A stretch of DNA of 64,000 nt, from the NCBI GenBank assembly GCA_022647725.1, contig JALCLG010000001.1, positions 502,931-566,930 on the forward strand, written 5' to 3'. The stretch's first letter is position 1; every line of letters begins with the position of its first letter. The notes beneath the pieces were generated by a model. That model was not told where the DNA came from. It saw only the letters and a list, made by a program, of their open reading frames with translations, and did not search any database. The position numbers were made by a program, and so were the translations under genes. Origin of the DNA: Bacilli bacterium. Lineage in GTDB: Bacteria > Bacillota_I > Bacilli_A > RFN20 > CAG-288. Of the stretch, positions 55,918 through 64,000 are shown in pieces.

Positions 55918-56402
55918 AAATCGCAGTTTACCCCGGCAGTTTCGATCCGTTCACCAACGGCCATCTGGATGTGGCCTTACGGGCACGGAAGATCTTCGAC
56001 AAGGTGATTATCTTGGTGGCCTACAACTCCAAGAAGCCCAGCTATCTCTTCAGTGCCGAAGAACGGGTCAGGATGATCAAGGAAGCCGTCAAGGACTACC
56101 CGGACATCGAGGTGGCGTCCACCGAAGGCCTGGTCGTCAAGAAGGCCCGTGAACTGGGCGCGCAGGCTCTGATACGAGGCTTGCGGGCTGTCACCGACTA
56201 CGAAGCGGAGTTCCAGCTGCATGAAGTCAACGAATTCCTGGCGCCGGATATCGAGATGGTCTATCTGATGTCGCATCGGGATCAGGCCTTTGTCTCCTCG
56301 TCCAACATCAAAGAGATCTTCTTCGAGGGCGAGGATGTCTCCAAGCTGGTTCCGGTCAGTGTCCTCGACGCTCTTCGAGCCAAGAAGAAGTCGCAGAAAT
56401 AA
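55914..56402 (+). CDS. coaD: phosphopantetheine adenylyltransferase
   Basis: The 162-residue protein has YPGSFDPFTNGHLDVALRA (nucleotidyltransferase HxGH-type motif NGHLD), VRMIKEAVKDYPDIEV, ALIRGLRAVTDYEAEFQLHE and FVSSSNIKEIFFEGEDVSK (IS-S-x-x-I/V type). It makes dephospho-CoA in coenzyme A synthesis. It is the last gene of the ylbF-rsmD-coaD unit; the terminator after it lies inside the first 62-bp direct repeat. Confidence 0.95.
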   Translation: MKIAVYPGSFDPFTNGHLDVALRARKIFDKVIILVAYNSKKPSYLFSAEERVRMIKEAVKDYPDIEVASTEGLVVKKARELGAQALIRGLRAVTDYEAEFQLHEVNEFLAPDIEMVYLMSHRDQAFVSSSNIKEIFFEGEDVSKLVPVSVLDALRAKKKSQK

Positions 56403-56406
56403 CAAG

Positions 56407-56468
56407 ACACCAAAAAAGGCGGCTCCGCAGGGAACCGCCTTTTTGCTTGCTTCGTTTCCTTGGAATAG
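56407..56468. repeat. 62-bp direct repeat, left copy, containing a terminator
   Basis: This copy matches 58474-58535 at 61 of 62 positions (C56458 against A58525). It contains the hairpin GGCGG-x-TCC/GGA-x-CCGCC (56418-56439) with TTTTT, which ends coaD transcription. Read on the minus strand it also copies the last codons (Tyr-Ser-Lys) of the thioredoxin-like gene, but the one difference replaces the TAA stop by GAA. Confidence 0.85.
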
Positions 56469-56500
56469 CATTGCCATCCCTATGCCAAGGGAGTCGATGG

Positions 56501-57259
56501 TTATTTTTTCCACTCCTCCAGGGCAGCAGCCGCATTATAATCCAAAGCCATAAAAGGAAAGCAGCTAAGAGGATAGACAACGCCTATGTCCACCCCTGCT
56601 TCTTCTTTCTTCAGCAGTGCCGGAATGTCCGTCAACGTCCAGGGAACGGCAGCGGAAAGCGAAAGCAGTTCCCGATAACGGCCCAGAGAAAGCAAAGCGG
56701 CTGTTTTCGCTTCGGATTCAGGAAGGAAACGGTAAAGGTGATGATCTTTGGGAGAGACAAAGGCGGAATGAAGGCGTATATGACGCTTATAGCTGTCGCT
56801 TGAACAGGTTGCCAAGGGATATTCCGAACGGATCTGATACTTGCCTTGGACTTTGGAAAAATCAAAAAGGGCTTCGACCATCGGAAAATTGATATAAAGA
56901 AGTCCGTTTCTGGTCTCGTCATTGAAATAGGATTGGAGAGCTTCTATTTTCCGGGCATCAAAAAGATGGTAGCAAGGATCAAAATCAAAAATCAGATAGA
57001 TCAAGGAGAAATAGTCCTGAGGCCGAGCCTCTTTTGGAAAATCAAACAAATGCTTATAGGCAAGATAACTTGCCAGACAATCGAAGCTCTGTTCTTGGAT
57101 CAAAGGCTTATAAAGCTCGTAGATAGATGTGCCAAAGACCACAGGCTGATAGCCGCCGTTTTTCAGCAAATCGGAAAAGGTCCTGGCCAGATAACTGAAC
57201 TGTTTCTTGTCTGTCGATCCTTCGAAAAGAATCAAAACCTTTTTGGAGTCAGAGGTCAT
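56501..57259 (-). CDS. TOPRIM-like protein, partner of the AAA ATPase
   Basis: I placed the start at the ATG 57257-57259, which overlaps the AAA gene stop (ATGACCTCTGA); an upstream frame extension lies within the AAA gene. The 252-residue protein starts KKVLILFEGSTDKKQFSYLA, with the acidic FEGSTD typical of a TOPRIM Glu, then LIYLIFDFDPCYHLFDARKI (DxD) and INFPMVEALFD. This layout is seen in RloB/AbiLii-type and AriB-type (DUF4435) partners of AAA ATPases. Nuclease activity is possible but unproven. The pair lies between 62-bp direct repeats. Confidence 0.68.
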   Translation of the reverse strand: MTSDSKKVLILFEGSTDKKQFSYLARTFSDLLKNGGYQPVVFGTSIYELYKPLIQEQSFDCLASYLAYKHLFDFPKEARPQDYFSLIYLIFDFDPCYHLFDARKIEALQSYFNDETRNGLLYINFPMVEALFDFSKVQGKYQIRSEYPLATCSSDSYKRHIRLHSAFVSPKDHHLYRFLPESEAKTAALLSLGRYRELLSLSAAVPWTLTDIPALLKKEEAGVDIGVVYPLSCFPFMALDYNAAAALEEWKK

Positions 57260-58355
57260 CGGAGAGAACCATTTTCTCCAGGCTGTTTCCTTGGCGGATG
57301 ACCCGGTTTGTGCTGTCAGCAAAGGATTTAATCCTGCCATCCTTTAGATTGAAATAGCAATCCGGCCGCATAATGGCATTATCTGCGAGATACGGATTAT
57401 GGGTTGTCACAACCGACTGATAGCTATCATCCTGGTTGACGATCTGTAAAATGGCCTGGGCCAGATTGAAATGATAGAAGGCATCGTATTCATCCAAATA
57501 GAGGAAGGTGATTTTGCCTTTCATTTTGTCGAGCCAGTAGAAGAAGAGACAAAGCGACTTCGTTCCGGTCGAGGCAAGAGCAAAGAACGGATAAGAAGCA
57601 TTCGCAAAATGGGCAAAGAGTCTTTTGCCAGTGACATCCGAAATGATGCTGAGCTTGAAGGAAAGGCCGCATTTCTCAAGGAACACCTCGAGAGCCTTGA
57701 CGCGTTCCTCGCTGCTAGCCAGATAGGATTCAACATTCTCGATGATATTGGTCTTGCCCATAAACTCATAGCTTCCTAACGAGCGGAACCAAAGCATCCC
57801 GTTGGCAAACTCATAGATTTGTTTTATCGGGGAGTTGTCAGGCAAATGGGCGGAATAGCCATAGATGGTCTTGATAACAGAATTGTTGAGATTCCGGCGT
57901 GACAGGGAAGCTAAATTGAAGTCGGAGATTTCCGGTAAATGATTATCGATTTTATTGGTCAGATAATCGAATGAAAAAACAAGGTTGCCGTTGACCGAAA
58001 TGCTTTCTTCCCGCAGTGATAGATCGGCATCCTTCTCATACTGATAGACGACATCGTCCTTGCCAAACTGGAAATCGTAAGCAAAGGAAATGGTCTGACG
58101 GGAAGAATCTCCGTTCAGAGAGAAGAAATAATTGGAAGGATCTCTTTGATTATCGGTAAGATGGGTAGTGAGTTCCATCATGGCAAAACCAAGATTGCTC
58201 TTTCCGCTTCCGTTTTTCCCATAAAGAAGGGCTTTGTTGACAAGGCCATCCTTAATGAGCGACTGATTGAAATCGTAATCCCGGACCTTTGAGAAGTCCA
58301 TGGTGCAGGTATCGCGGAAGTTCTTAAACCCAGTGACGCTGAAACTCTTTAACAT
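57249..58355 (-). CDS. AAA ATPase of the ABC-like OLD/RloA/AriA group
   Basis: The 368-residue protein starts MLKSFSVTGFKNFRDTCTMD, then LLYGKNGSGKSNLGFAMMEL (Walker A), ALASTGTKSLCLFFYWLDK (signature-like, S-T-G-T-K-S), ITFLYLDEYDAFYHF (Walker B) and SVVTTHNPYLAD (H-loop). It is an SMC/ABC-type AAA_21 protein without a long coiled coil and without a TOPRIM of its own. Such ATPases act with TOPRIM partners in AbiL- and PARIS-like phage defence; the exact type is not assigned. It is AT-richer than its neighbours. The next gene overlaps its stop. Confidence 0.8.
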   Translation of the reverse strand: MLKSFSVTGFKNFRDTCTMDFSKVRDYDFNQSLIKDGLVNKALLYGKNGSGKSNLGFAMMELTTHLTDNQRDPSNYFFSLNGDSSRQTISFAYDFQFGKDDVVYQYEKDADLSLREESISVNGNLVFSFDYLTNKIDNHLPEISDFNLASLSRRNLNNSVIKTIYGYSAHLPDNSPIKQIYEFANGMLWFRSLGSYEFMGKTNIIENVESYLASSEERVKALEVFLEKCGLSFKLSIISDVTGKRLFAHFANASYPFFALASTGTKSLCLFFYWLDKMKGKITFLYLDEYDAFYHFNLAQAILQIVNQDDSYQSVVTTHNPYLADNAIMRPDCYFNLKDGRIKSFADSTNRVIRQGNSLEKMVLSDDL

Positions 58356-58473
58356 ACCTTGCTACCTCTTTTCGTTACTTCTAGCATAACCCTTGTCACA
58401 GTATAATGCAAATGTTTTACTTCGTAGGTGTAATTATTTTACATTATTAAATTAAGATTGCTTTCCCTTGCAA

Positions 58474-58535
58474 ACACCAAAAAAGGCGGCTCCGCAGGGA
58501 ACCGCCTTTTTGCTTGCTTCGTTTACTTGGAATAG
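58474..58535. repeat. 62-bp direct repeat, right copy, overlapping the 3' end of the thioredoxin-like gene
   Basis: This copy includes the hairpin at 58485-58506 with a T run and the last four codons plus stop of the gene at 58523. It is likely the original sequence, and the left copy the duplicate. The distance between copies is 2067 bp. Confidence 0.85.
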
Positions 58536-59368
58536 AGACGGATGTTGTACATATCGTAGAGCTGAGTCATGACATCGGTCGTGGTGGTCATGGATAAGCT
58601 TCCTTCCATGCCGCAGATGACTTTCGAAGGCTCACTCATCTTATAGGTGCCATCGGTCTTGTTCTTGATGTAGGTGACAAACATCGGAGTCGGAACGGTA
58701 CCGCCGGAGTTGAAGACGTTGAGAGGGGTAGTCAAGGTCGTGGCAGTGACGTTGGAATTGATGTAGGCACTGTTGGTCTGATTGAGGTAGACATCCTTGA
58801 CGGCAGCCTGAATATCCATCTGCTGCTCAAGGGTGATGGTCGTATTCTCATAATCCTTGATCGGATCCTTGCCTTCATAGGTCTTGGAATCGGTCGCCGA
58901 ACCCGGACGCCAGGCAACATTGATGGTATAGAACTTCAGTTTGCCGTTGACGCTCTTGGTCTCATCGACCCGGCTATAAGCCTTATCGAGGTACTTCTGC
59001 ATGGACTTGCAGTTATCGCAGTTGTCCTTGTAGAACATGACGATGAAGCCTTCCTTGTCGCTGGAATAGGTTTCCTGACCCTTGAGGTTATCGCCGACCA
59101 GACCGTTGCAGGTCGTGTCTTTGCCGTCAAGGAACTTCTGGAAACGATCGTAATTGATGTTATGAGCGGTGTAGAAACCGGAATTATCGCCATCCACAGC
59201 CGATTTAATGGCTGTCACAGCATACGGAATCGAGACGACGACGCCGATGACGACGCCAACAATCAAAAGGACCTGAAGCCAAGCGGCTTCCTTAAACCAC
59301 TCCCAGCCGGCAGCGACGTGGGCTTTGGCCTTCCGATTGATAACATCGTTCTTCGTAGGTTCAGCCAT
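58523..59368 (-). CDS. membrane-anchored thioredoxin-like protein
   Basis: I chose the ATG at 59368, preceded by CAGGAGGGAAAAGCG. After about 30 polar residues comes one membrane helix (VLLIVGVVIGVVVSIPYAV), then an extracellular domain with FIVMFYKDNCDNCKSMQKYL, a CDNC redox pair of the thioredoxin type, and a C-terminal region TPMFVTYIKNKTDGTYKMSE (cis-Pro-like TPMF). It is probably a thiol-disulfide or redox carrier at the cell surface. The tRNA-Thr gene lies 60 bases upstream on the same strand. Its 3' end is duplicated at 56407. Confidence 0.72.
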   Translation of the reverse strand: MAEPTKNDVINRKAKAHVAAGWEWFKEAAWLQVLLIVGVVIGVVVSIPYAVTAIKSAVDGDNSGFYTAHNINYDRFQKFLDGKDTTCNGLVGDNLKGQETYSSDKEGFIVMFYKDNCDNCKSMQKYLDKAYSRVDETKSVNGKLKFYTINVAWRPGSATDSKTYEGKDPIKDYENTTITLEQQMDIQAAVKDVYLNQTNSAYINSNVTATTLTTPLNVFNSGGTVPTPMFVTYIKNKTDGTYKMSEPSKVICGMEGSLSMTTTTDVMTQLYDMYNIRLYSK

Positions 59369-59428
59369 CGCTTTTCCCTCCTGAATTGCACACACATCGA
59401 CTATATCAAGATAGATTTTTTCTTAACA

Positions 59429-59502
59429 TGGTGCCCTTAGCCAGAGTCGGACTGACAATTGATCCTTACCAAGGATCCGTAATACCGCTTTACTATAAGG
59501 GC
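59429..59502 (-). tRNA. tRNA-Thr (anticodon GGT) with C at position 55
   Basis: On the minus strand: acceptor GCCCTTA/TAAGGGC, D arm GTAA/TTAC with loop AGCGGTA, anticodon stem GATCC/GGATC with loop TTGGTAA (anticodon GGT), a four-base variable loop, T stem GTCAG/CTGGC with loop TCCGACT, discriminator A and encoded CCA. Position 55, nearly always T (pseudouridine), is C here. Confidence 0.9.
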
Positions 59503-59522
59503 AATTTCCAAACGCGTTAATT

Positions 59523-59551
59523 AATATAGCTAATAAAGGCTCCAAAGTCAA
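59523..59551 (-). promoter_or_regulatory. promoter of tRNA-Thr
   Basis: On the minus strand TTGACT (59546-59551), 17 bases and TATATT (59523-59528) precede the tRNA by 20 bases. Confidence 0.8.
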
Positions 59552-59586
59552 TAAAAGGACAGGCACTTTTTGCTTTTTTGGGCAGT

Positions 59587-61197
59587 TTACTCCTTCAAAG
59601 CTTTCCGGAAAAGTGCGAGAGACTCGGCCCGCAAGTATTTCACGGCGACAGTTTCGTACGCCAGAATCGAAACTAAACCGATTTTATCCGGATTCTTTTT
59701 GACATCCTTGCGCTTGGCGATCATCACCGTTCCGCTGTCGAGATGGGAGAGATAGAGGGCGAGCTCCTCGGCCGTATGCCGGACGTTCTCGTTTTCTTTT
59801 CCTTCGAGAACGACGACATGGCTGCCCGGGTAATCTTTGACATGGAAGAAAAGATCGTCTTTCTTGGCAATCTTGAACGTCAGCTGCTCATTCTGCAGCC
59901 CGTTCATGCCGAAACCGATCTTACCCTGTGGCAGATCAAGATAATGCGGATCATAGGTGCGGCGCTGCGATACGGCCCGGATCCGGCCTTTGGCTTGCTT
60001 CTCTTTGATGTAGCCGGTAGCCAAGAGCTCGCTCTTGAGCTCCATGATGTCCCGTGGCGTTCCGTCCTGGGCTTCCTGCAGTTTCTTTTTCAGATATTCC
60101 GTTTCCTCGTCCGTTTTCTTCAGCAGATCAGTAAGAATCCCGATAGCCGTCTTGGCTTTCTGATATTTCTTGAAATAGCGGTTGGCATTGTTGGGAGCAT
60201 CCAAAAGCGGATCCAGAGGAATCTTAAAGCCGTCTTTCTCCAACAGCTTGTCGCCTTTATGAATCTCGCCCTGATAAAGGTAGATTTCCTGTCCGTAATC
60301 CTTATAGGCCAGATGCTGATTGGCCTCTTTGAGGTCATCGTTGAGGTTATCCGTCTTTTTGGAAGCCACCTTGATGGCTTTCTCAATCAAAGCAATCAGA
60401 TCCTTCTCCTTATCCAACTTGGCCAGTTTCTTCTGATCCTCCACCAACGAGGAGTAAATGGCTTCCGGAGGAATCGGCTTAAACTCGGGGTTAGCAAAAT
60501 CAAAAGGCAGGATCTCCTTGCCGTTGAAATAAAGCTGATCGGAACTCGCCAGCGCCTGAATGGCCTGGTCTAAGGTTCCTTTTCTGGTCTCGACATAGGT
60601 TTTCAGCTGCTTGAAAAGGGAGTTGTTAAGATAGCTCTTGGCGCTGTCGAGATCCGGAAGCGAATTTGGTAGCGTCTCCCGTTCCGGGGGATAGGCATAC
60701 AGCGTATTCCGGGCGACAAAGATGCCCTTCTCAAGATTGGTCCGTTCATGGAAGAGCGAGACGATCTTGCCATAAGGGTAGGCAACGATATAGCAGTTAG
60801 GCCGGTTAGGGAAGAGCTCCAGAATGAGATCATAGGCGCTGTTGACTTCACTGATATCATTGAGATTTGCTTTCAATGATATCGTCACGATTCTTTCGCC
60901 TTTGACCTTTTTGACATCGGTCACTGTGGCAAGAGACAATTTCTTTAATGAATTAAAAAACGGAGAGTTGTCCTCAACCTTAGTGTAGCGGTCAAAGGAG
61001 TAGCAAAGGAAGGGCTCCGTCGGCATCATGGAGAAGACGAATGTCCCATGGCGGATACTGCCATCGGCTAAGACTTCGCTGTAGGGGTAACCGAAATCAT
61101 TGCTGTTTAAAGCCAGCGGTCTTCCCAAGGTGGACCCCACCAACTGCTTTGCTAAGTGACGAACGATGATATCAATGGTCAGATTATCAAGTGCCAT
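59587..61197 (-). CDS. rqcH: NFACT protein RqcH (fibronectin-binding protein-like)
   Basis: The 536-residue protein has the NFACT layout: N-terminal TIDIIVRHLAKQLVGSTLGR and GTFVFSMMPTEPFLCYSFDR, two coiled-coil helices (about 260-400), then PHYLDLPQGKIGFGMNGLQN and FFHVKDYPGSHVVVLEGKEN of the NFACT-R (DUF814) domain, ending VMIAKRKDVKKNPDKIGLVS. RqcH adds alanine tails to stalled nascent chains on the large ribosomal subunit. The usual D-R motif near the start is not seen exactly (here IDIIVRH keeps D-x-x-V-x-x-H). It stands alone on the minus strand. Confidence 0.88.
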   Translation of the reverse strand: MALDNLTIDIIVRHLAKQLVGSTLGRPLALNSNDFGYPYSEVLADGSIRHGTFVFSMMPTEPFLCYSFDRYTKVEDNSPFFNSLKKLSLATVTDVKKVKGERIVTISLKANLNDISEVNSAYDLILELFPNRPNCYIVAYPYGKIVSLFHERTNLEKGIFVARNTLYAYPPERETLPNSLPDLDSAKSYLNNSLFKQLKTYVETRKGTLDQAIQALASSDQLYFNGKEILPFDFANPEFKPIPPEAIYSSLVEDQKKLAKLDKEKDLIALIEKAIKVASKKTDNLNDDLKEANQHLAYKDYGQEIYLYQGEIHKGDKLLEKDGFKIPLDPLLDAPNNANRYFKKYQKAKTAIGILTDLLKKTDEETEYLKKKLQEAQDGTPRDIMELKSELLATGYIKEKQAKGRIRAVSQRRTYDPHYLDLPQGKIGFGMNGLQNEQLTFKIAKKDDLFFHVKDYPGSHVVVLEGKENENVRHTAEELALYLSHLDSGTVMIAKRKDVKKNPDKIGLVSILAYETVAVKYLRAESLALFRKALKE

Positions 61198-61266
61198 GTC
61201 TTCAATTATAGCATGGTAATCCTGTTTTAACGGAAGGGATTTCCTAAGGATAGGTGCAACTGAAAA

Positions 61267-61295
61267 GCGGAAGCAAGGCGAGGCCTTGCTTCCGC
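61267..61295 (-). terminator. terminator of the oleate hydratase gene
   Basis: GCGGAAGCAAGG (61267-61278) and CCTTGCTTCCGC (61284-61295) form a perfect 12-bp stem; on the minus strand it is followed by TTTTC. Confidence 0.8.
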
Positions 61296-61301
61296 AGGAG
61301 G

Positions 61302-63077
61302 TTAAATGGCGTGATACCGTTTCAGAATCTTCTCAACATCCGTATCCTTCGTGGCTTTCAGAACTTTCTTGAGAGCGATTTTTTCCACGAAGTTCATCTT
61401 CATATCCGTAATCGGCCTGCCATCTCGAAGTTTGACGGTAGCATCAAGAAGGTCTCTGACATCGTATGTGCTGCCCCACACTTCAGGAACGCCCCGGTCG
61501 ACGTTGCAAAGAGTATAGACAGCTTCCATACCAGTACGCATCGAATATTCGGTGGTAAAAATCGTGTCTCTCGGAGTTTCGGCAAACTGACCCAAGAAGG
61601 CGAAGTTGACCGCCTTATCCGGTACTACATTCGGACGGTCACCCGCCTGACGAGGCATGAAGAAAGCAGTGATATAGGGCATCATGACCGGAATCGTGTT
61701 GGCGTGCTTACTGGCCAGCTCTTCGATCTTGTCCGTAGGAACGCCGATATGGTAGAGCCATTCTTCGCAGATTTCCTTGCCGGTGCATTCCCGCATAGGC
61801 TTCTTAATGTAGTCACCCTCGACATTGGTGAAGAGTCCGTAGACCCAAACCAGACAATGTCCTTGTGGCTGATTCTTAAACTGCGGCTGACGGTTAATCG
61901 TCCAGGACATCAGCCATTTTGAATCCTTGACAGTCACAATGCCACCGGTCACCACATGACCGGTGAAAGGATCCCGTTTGCAGATAGTGGTGATATACGG
62001 GATGATTTCCGGATCCAGCGTTTCCACCGTTGCCGACATCCAGTTGGATTTTTCCGGATCGGAGCAGAACTTCTCCGGATGTCCGAAGGCGGGATCCTGA
62101 GCAGCAATCTTCTCCCACATCGCCCAACCGCCATCGTCCTTGATGTCCGTCACGAGCGGAGCTTTCTCATTCTGGGAACCCATGGTCGAATTCTCAACAC
62201 AGCCGCCATTGGTGATGAAGACGAGGTCATCTTCGGTTAAATCCACCGATGAGGCACCCTCTTTCGTCAGGATATCAATCTTCTTGGCCACCTTCTTGTC
62301 AGGAGTGATGGCGAATTCGACATTCTCGACTTTGGTATTGAAGTGGAAATCCACCCCGTGGCTCTCCAGATATTTCTGCATCGGGAGAATCATGGATTCA
62401 TACTGATTGTAACGGGTGAAGCGAAGAGCTGTGAAATCTGGCAGTCCGCCGATATGATGGACGAAACGCTGCAAATACAGCTTCATTTCCAAGGCCGAAT
62501 GCCAGTTTTCGAAAGCAAACATCGTCCGCCAGTAAAGCCAGAAATTGGAGTTGAGGACCTCGTCATCGAAAACATCCGTGATGGATTTGTTATAGAGCTC
62601 TTCGTTAGGAGTAAGGTAGAGCTTGGCAATCTCGGCAGCCCCTTTGTCAGAGAGACCGAACTTCTTGTCCAGATGGGCATCCTTGCCCTGATTGACGGTG
62701 GCCCGGCAAAGAGAATAGTTGGGATCTTCCTTATTAAGATAATAGTACTCATCCAGGACCGTCTCTCCTTCCGTCTCAATCGAAGGGATGGAACGGAAAA
62801 GATCCCACATGACTTCGAAATGGTTATCCATTTCACGGCCACCCCGCATCACATAGCCGACTTCAGGAACCAACGTTCCGTCGCAGGCACCGCCAGCGAC
62901 AGGTCCCATCTCTAGGATATGGATGTTCTTTCCCGGCATCTGGGCATCACGGACAAGATAGCAGGCAGCGGATAGAGCCGCCAAGCCTGTGCCGACGATA
63001 TAGGCTGATTTCTTTTCAATCCCTTCCGGCTTCTTCGGATGAACAAACGCCTCATAGTTGCCGCTTGAATAATACAT
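61302..63077 (-). CDS. ohyA: oleate hydratase
   Basis: The 591-residue protein starts MYYSSGNYEAFVHPKKPEGI, then the FAD-binding IVGTGLAALSAACYLVRDAQ with HILEMGPVAGGACDG and the family segments VMRGGREMDNHFEVMWDLFR, FHFNTKVENVEF, FITNGGCVENSTMGSQNEKA and MPYITAFFMPRQAGDRPNVV. Such enzymes (myosin-cross-reactive antigen family) add water to unsaturated fatty acids such as oleate, giving 10-hydroxystearate. Length is as usual. AGGAGGTAAAGATC precedes the ATG. A TetR regulator gene lies directly upstream on the same strand and may control it. Confidence 0.95.
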   Translation of the reverse strand: MYYSSGNYEAFVHPKKPEGIEKKSAYIVGTGLAALSAACYLVRDAQMPGKNIHILEMGPVAGGACDGTLVPEVGYVMRGGREMDNHFEVMWDLFRSIPSIETEGETVLDEYYYLNKEDPNYSLCRATVNQGKDAHLDKKFGLSDKGAAEIAKLYLTPNEELYNKSITDVFDDEVLNSNFWLYWRTMFAFENWHSALEMKLYLQRFVHHIGGLPDFTALRFTRYNQYESMILPMQKYLESHGVDFHFNTKVENVEFAITPDKKVAKKIDILTKEGASSVDLTEDDLVFITNGGCVENSTMGSQNEKAPLVTDIKDDGGWAMWEKIAAQDPAFGHPEKFCSDPEKSNWMSATVETLDPEIIPYITTICKRDPFTGHVVTGGIVTVKDSKWLMSWTINRQPQFKNQPQGHCLVWVYGLFTNVEGDYIKKPMRECTGKEICEEWLYHIGVPTDKIEELASKHANTIPVMMPYITAFFMPRQAGDRPNVVPDKAVNFAFLGQFAETPRDTIFTTEYSMRTGMEAVYTLCNVDRGVPEVWGSTYDVRDLLDATVKLRDGRPITDMKMNFVEKIALKKVLKATKDTDVEKILKRYHAI

Positions 63078-63196
63078 GATCTTTACCTCCTGTTATCCAA
63101 TGACAACCGGAGTATAGGAAAAAGAAAAAGAAGACAACATAAACACTTTCAAGGTTTTGATTAAATTTTAATCACTTATATAAAAGTGTAGTAGAG

Positions 63197-63760
63197 CTAG
63201 GCTTTGTCGGTGCGGAATTTCAAAAGGGCAGTCTTAGTTTCCCCACTGAGGACCGTGTCCATCTTGGCCAGTATCAAATGATAGTCCTCGTTCATATTGT
63301 TACGAACCCAGTCCAGGACCAGGCCAATCAAAGCATATTTATAGAACTGAGCGATGAAAACCTTGTTTTCCTCGCTGACAGACATTCCTTTGGATTCCTC
63401 ATTGACGACACCATAGGTTAAATCAAAAACCGGTTCATCTAGATATTTCTCAGTTCGTTCTCTTCCCAAGGAATGGTAAGCGTTGGTAACAAATGCCTTG
63501 TTTTCCAAGGCCGTCTCAAAGATGTTTTTCATGCCTTGCTGCCACGTCTTTGCCGTTTTGTTGCCAGCCAGGATCTTTTGTCCCTCATTGATGATTCCCC
63601 ATTCCAACAAATCATAAATATCCTTGAAGTGATAATAGAAAGTCATCCGGTTAACCTGACAGGCATCGGTGATATCACTAACGGTAATTTTCGTAATGGG
63701 CTTGGTAATCAGAAGCTTTTTTAAAGCTTCAACCATCGCCACCTTGGTCATTTCAGACAT
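63197..63760 (-). CDS. TetR/DhaS-type transcriptional regulator
   Basis: I chose the ATG at 63760; a longer frame runs into the upstream gene in another frame. The 187-residue protein has an N-terminal TetR helix-turn-helix: MVEALKKLLITKPITKITVS, DITDACQVNRMTFYYHFKDI and YDLLEWGII, followed by a C-terminal TetR_C_8-like helical part (FIAQFYKYALIGLVLDWVRN). The start overlaps the upstream PNPOx-like gene by eight bases. It is followed by oleate hydratase after about 120 bases, a probable target. Confidence 0.88.
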   Translation of the reverse strand: MSEMTKVAMVEALKKLLITKPITKITVSDITDACQVNRMTFYYHFKDIYDLLEWGIINEGQKILAGNKTAKTWQQGMKNIFETALENKAFVTNAYHSLGRERTEKYLDEPVFDLTYGVVNEESKGMSVSEENKVFIAQFYKYALIGLVLDWVRNNMNEDYHLILAKMDTVLSGETKTALLKFRTDKA

Positions 63761-64000
63761 GGTCGCTAAACCTAGGCATAGTATAGTGCTGCCTGTTGTC
63801 AACGTGGTATTTGGTATGGAAATCGGAGTTGAGGAAATCGACTTCATCCACGGAGATGATAAGACAGTGGAGCGGCGAGGGAAGCTTTTCAAGAGCAGCT
63901 GCCGGAATCTTCTTGAAAGCCAGATAGTCCTGATAATCGGGATCATCAATTTCCTTGATCGTGCAGGTTCCCTGGATTTCCATCCCGTAGGTTTTGCCAA
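63753..64000 (-). CDS. pyridoxamine 5'-phosphate oxidase-like protein, 5' end outside window
   Basis: The open frame runs to the window edge; the visible C-terminal 82 residues read KTYGMEIQGTCTIKEIDDPD, YQDYLAFKKIPAAALEKLPS, then CLIISVDEVDFLNSDFHTKY. Ending in a beta-strand plus long acidic turn, it resembles the C-terminus of FMN-binding split-barrel (PNPOx-like) proteins. The identification rests on a short piece. It overlaps the TetR gene start, so they are co-transcribed. Confidence 0.5.
   Translation of the reverse strand, partial: GKTYGMEIQGTCTIKEIDDPDYQDYLAFKKIPAAALEKLPSPLHCLIISVDEVDFLNSDFHTKYHVDNRQHYTMPRFSDHV

Overview
The window looks like a chromosomal segment of a low-to-mid G+C Gram-positive bacterium, probably an uncultured gut lineage of Bacilli near Erysipelotrichales or RFN20-type groups (an inference from gene content only). 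Supporting signs are the Spx-like protein, YlbF, RNase J, the EcfA1-EcfA2-EcfT-TruA order, lipoproteins with Ser/Thr-rich linkers and leucine-rich repeats, AGGAGG ribosome binding sites, TTGACA/TATAAT promoters, and an F-ATPase whose subunit b has a lipoprotein signal.

Layout. 0-31 kb is mostly accessory. It starts with two co-directional, AT-rich SF1 helicase-nuclease genes (3-6192). A minus-strand block follows (6226-14056): an XRE membrane regulator, a tightly coupled four-gene set with a ClpA-like AAA ATPase, a poly(ADP-ribose) glycohydrolase-like protein, a decayed IS1595-type transposase and a macrodomain protein. A plus-strand three-gene operon (14303-18910) encodes an XRE-phosphotransferase fusion, a MATE-like membrane protein and a protein with two HEPN-type Rx4H motifs. 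Two LRR lipoproteins, a flavin reductase-like protein, small membrane proteins and two DUF4143 ATPases (one truncated) follow, the last beside a tRNA-Ala gene with partial copies of its 3' end.

31-56 kb is mostly core: tRNA-Ala, Ser and Val, uridine kinase, the complete atp operon, dCMP deaminase, the ECF transporter core with truA, pgsA, an Spx-like gene, a CYTH protein, NAD kinase, an EIIB-like protein, an ABC-F ATPase, a third lipoprotein, Maf, RNase J, peptide deformylase, YlbF, RsmD and CoaD. At 56.4-58.5 kb a two-gene AAA ATPase plus TOPRIM-like module lies between 62-bp direct repeats that copy the terminator and 3' end of the next gene. The window ends with a thioredoxin-like membrane protein, tRNA-Thr, RqcH, oleate hydratase, a TetR regulator and part of a flavin-nucleotide-binding protein.

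At least twelve places show a one-base frame change that would be healed by adding or removing one base, one of them inside the essential atpC. I read most broken genes as probable base-calling errors rather than proven pseudogenes. The three best candidates for undescribed systems are the dual-HEPN operon, the repeat-flanked AAA/TOPRIM pair, and the ADP-ribose/AAA block with palindromes exactly 71 bp apart.
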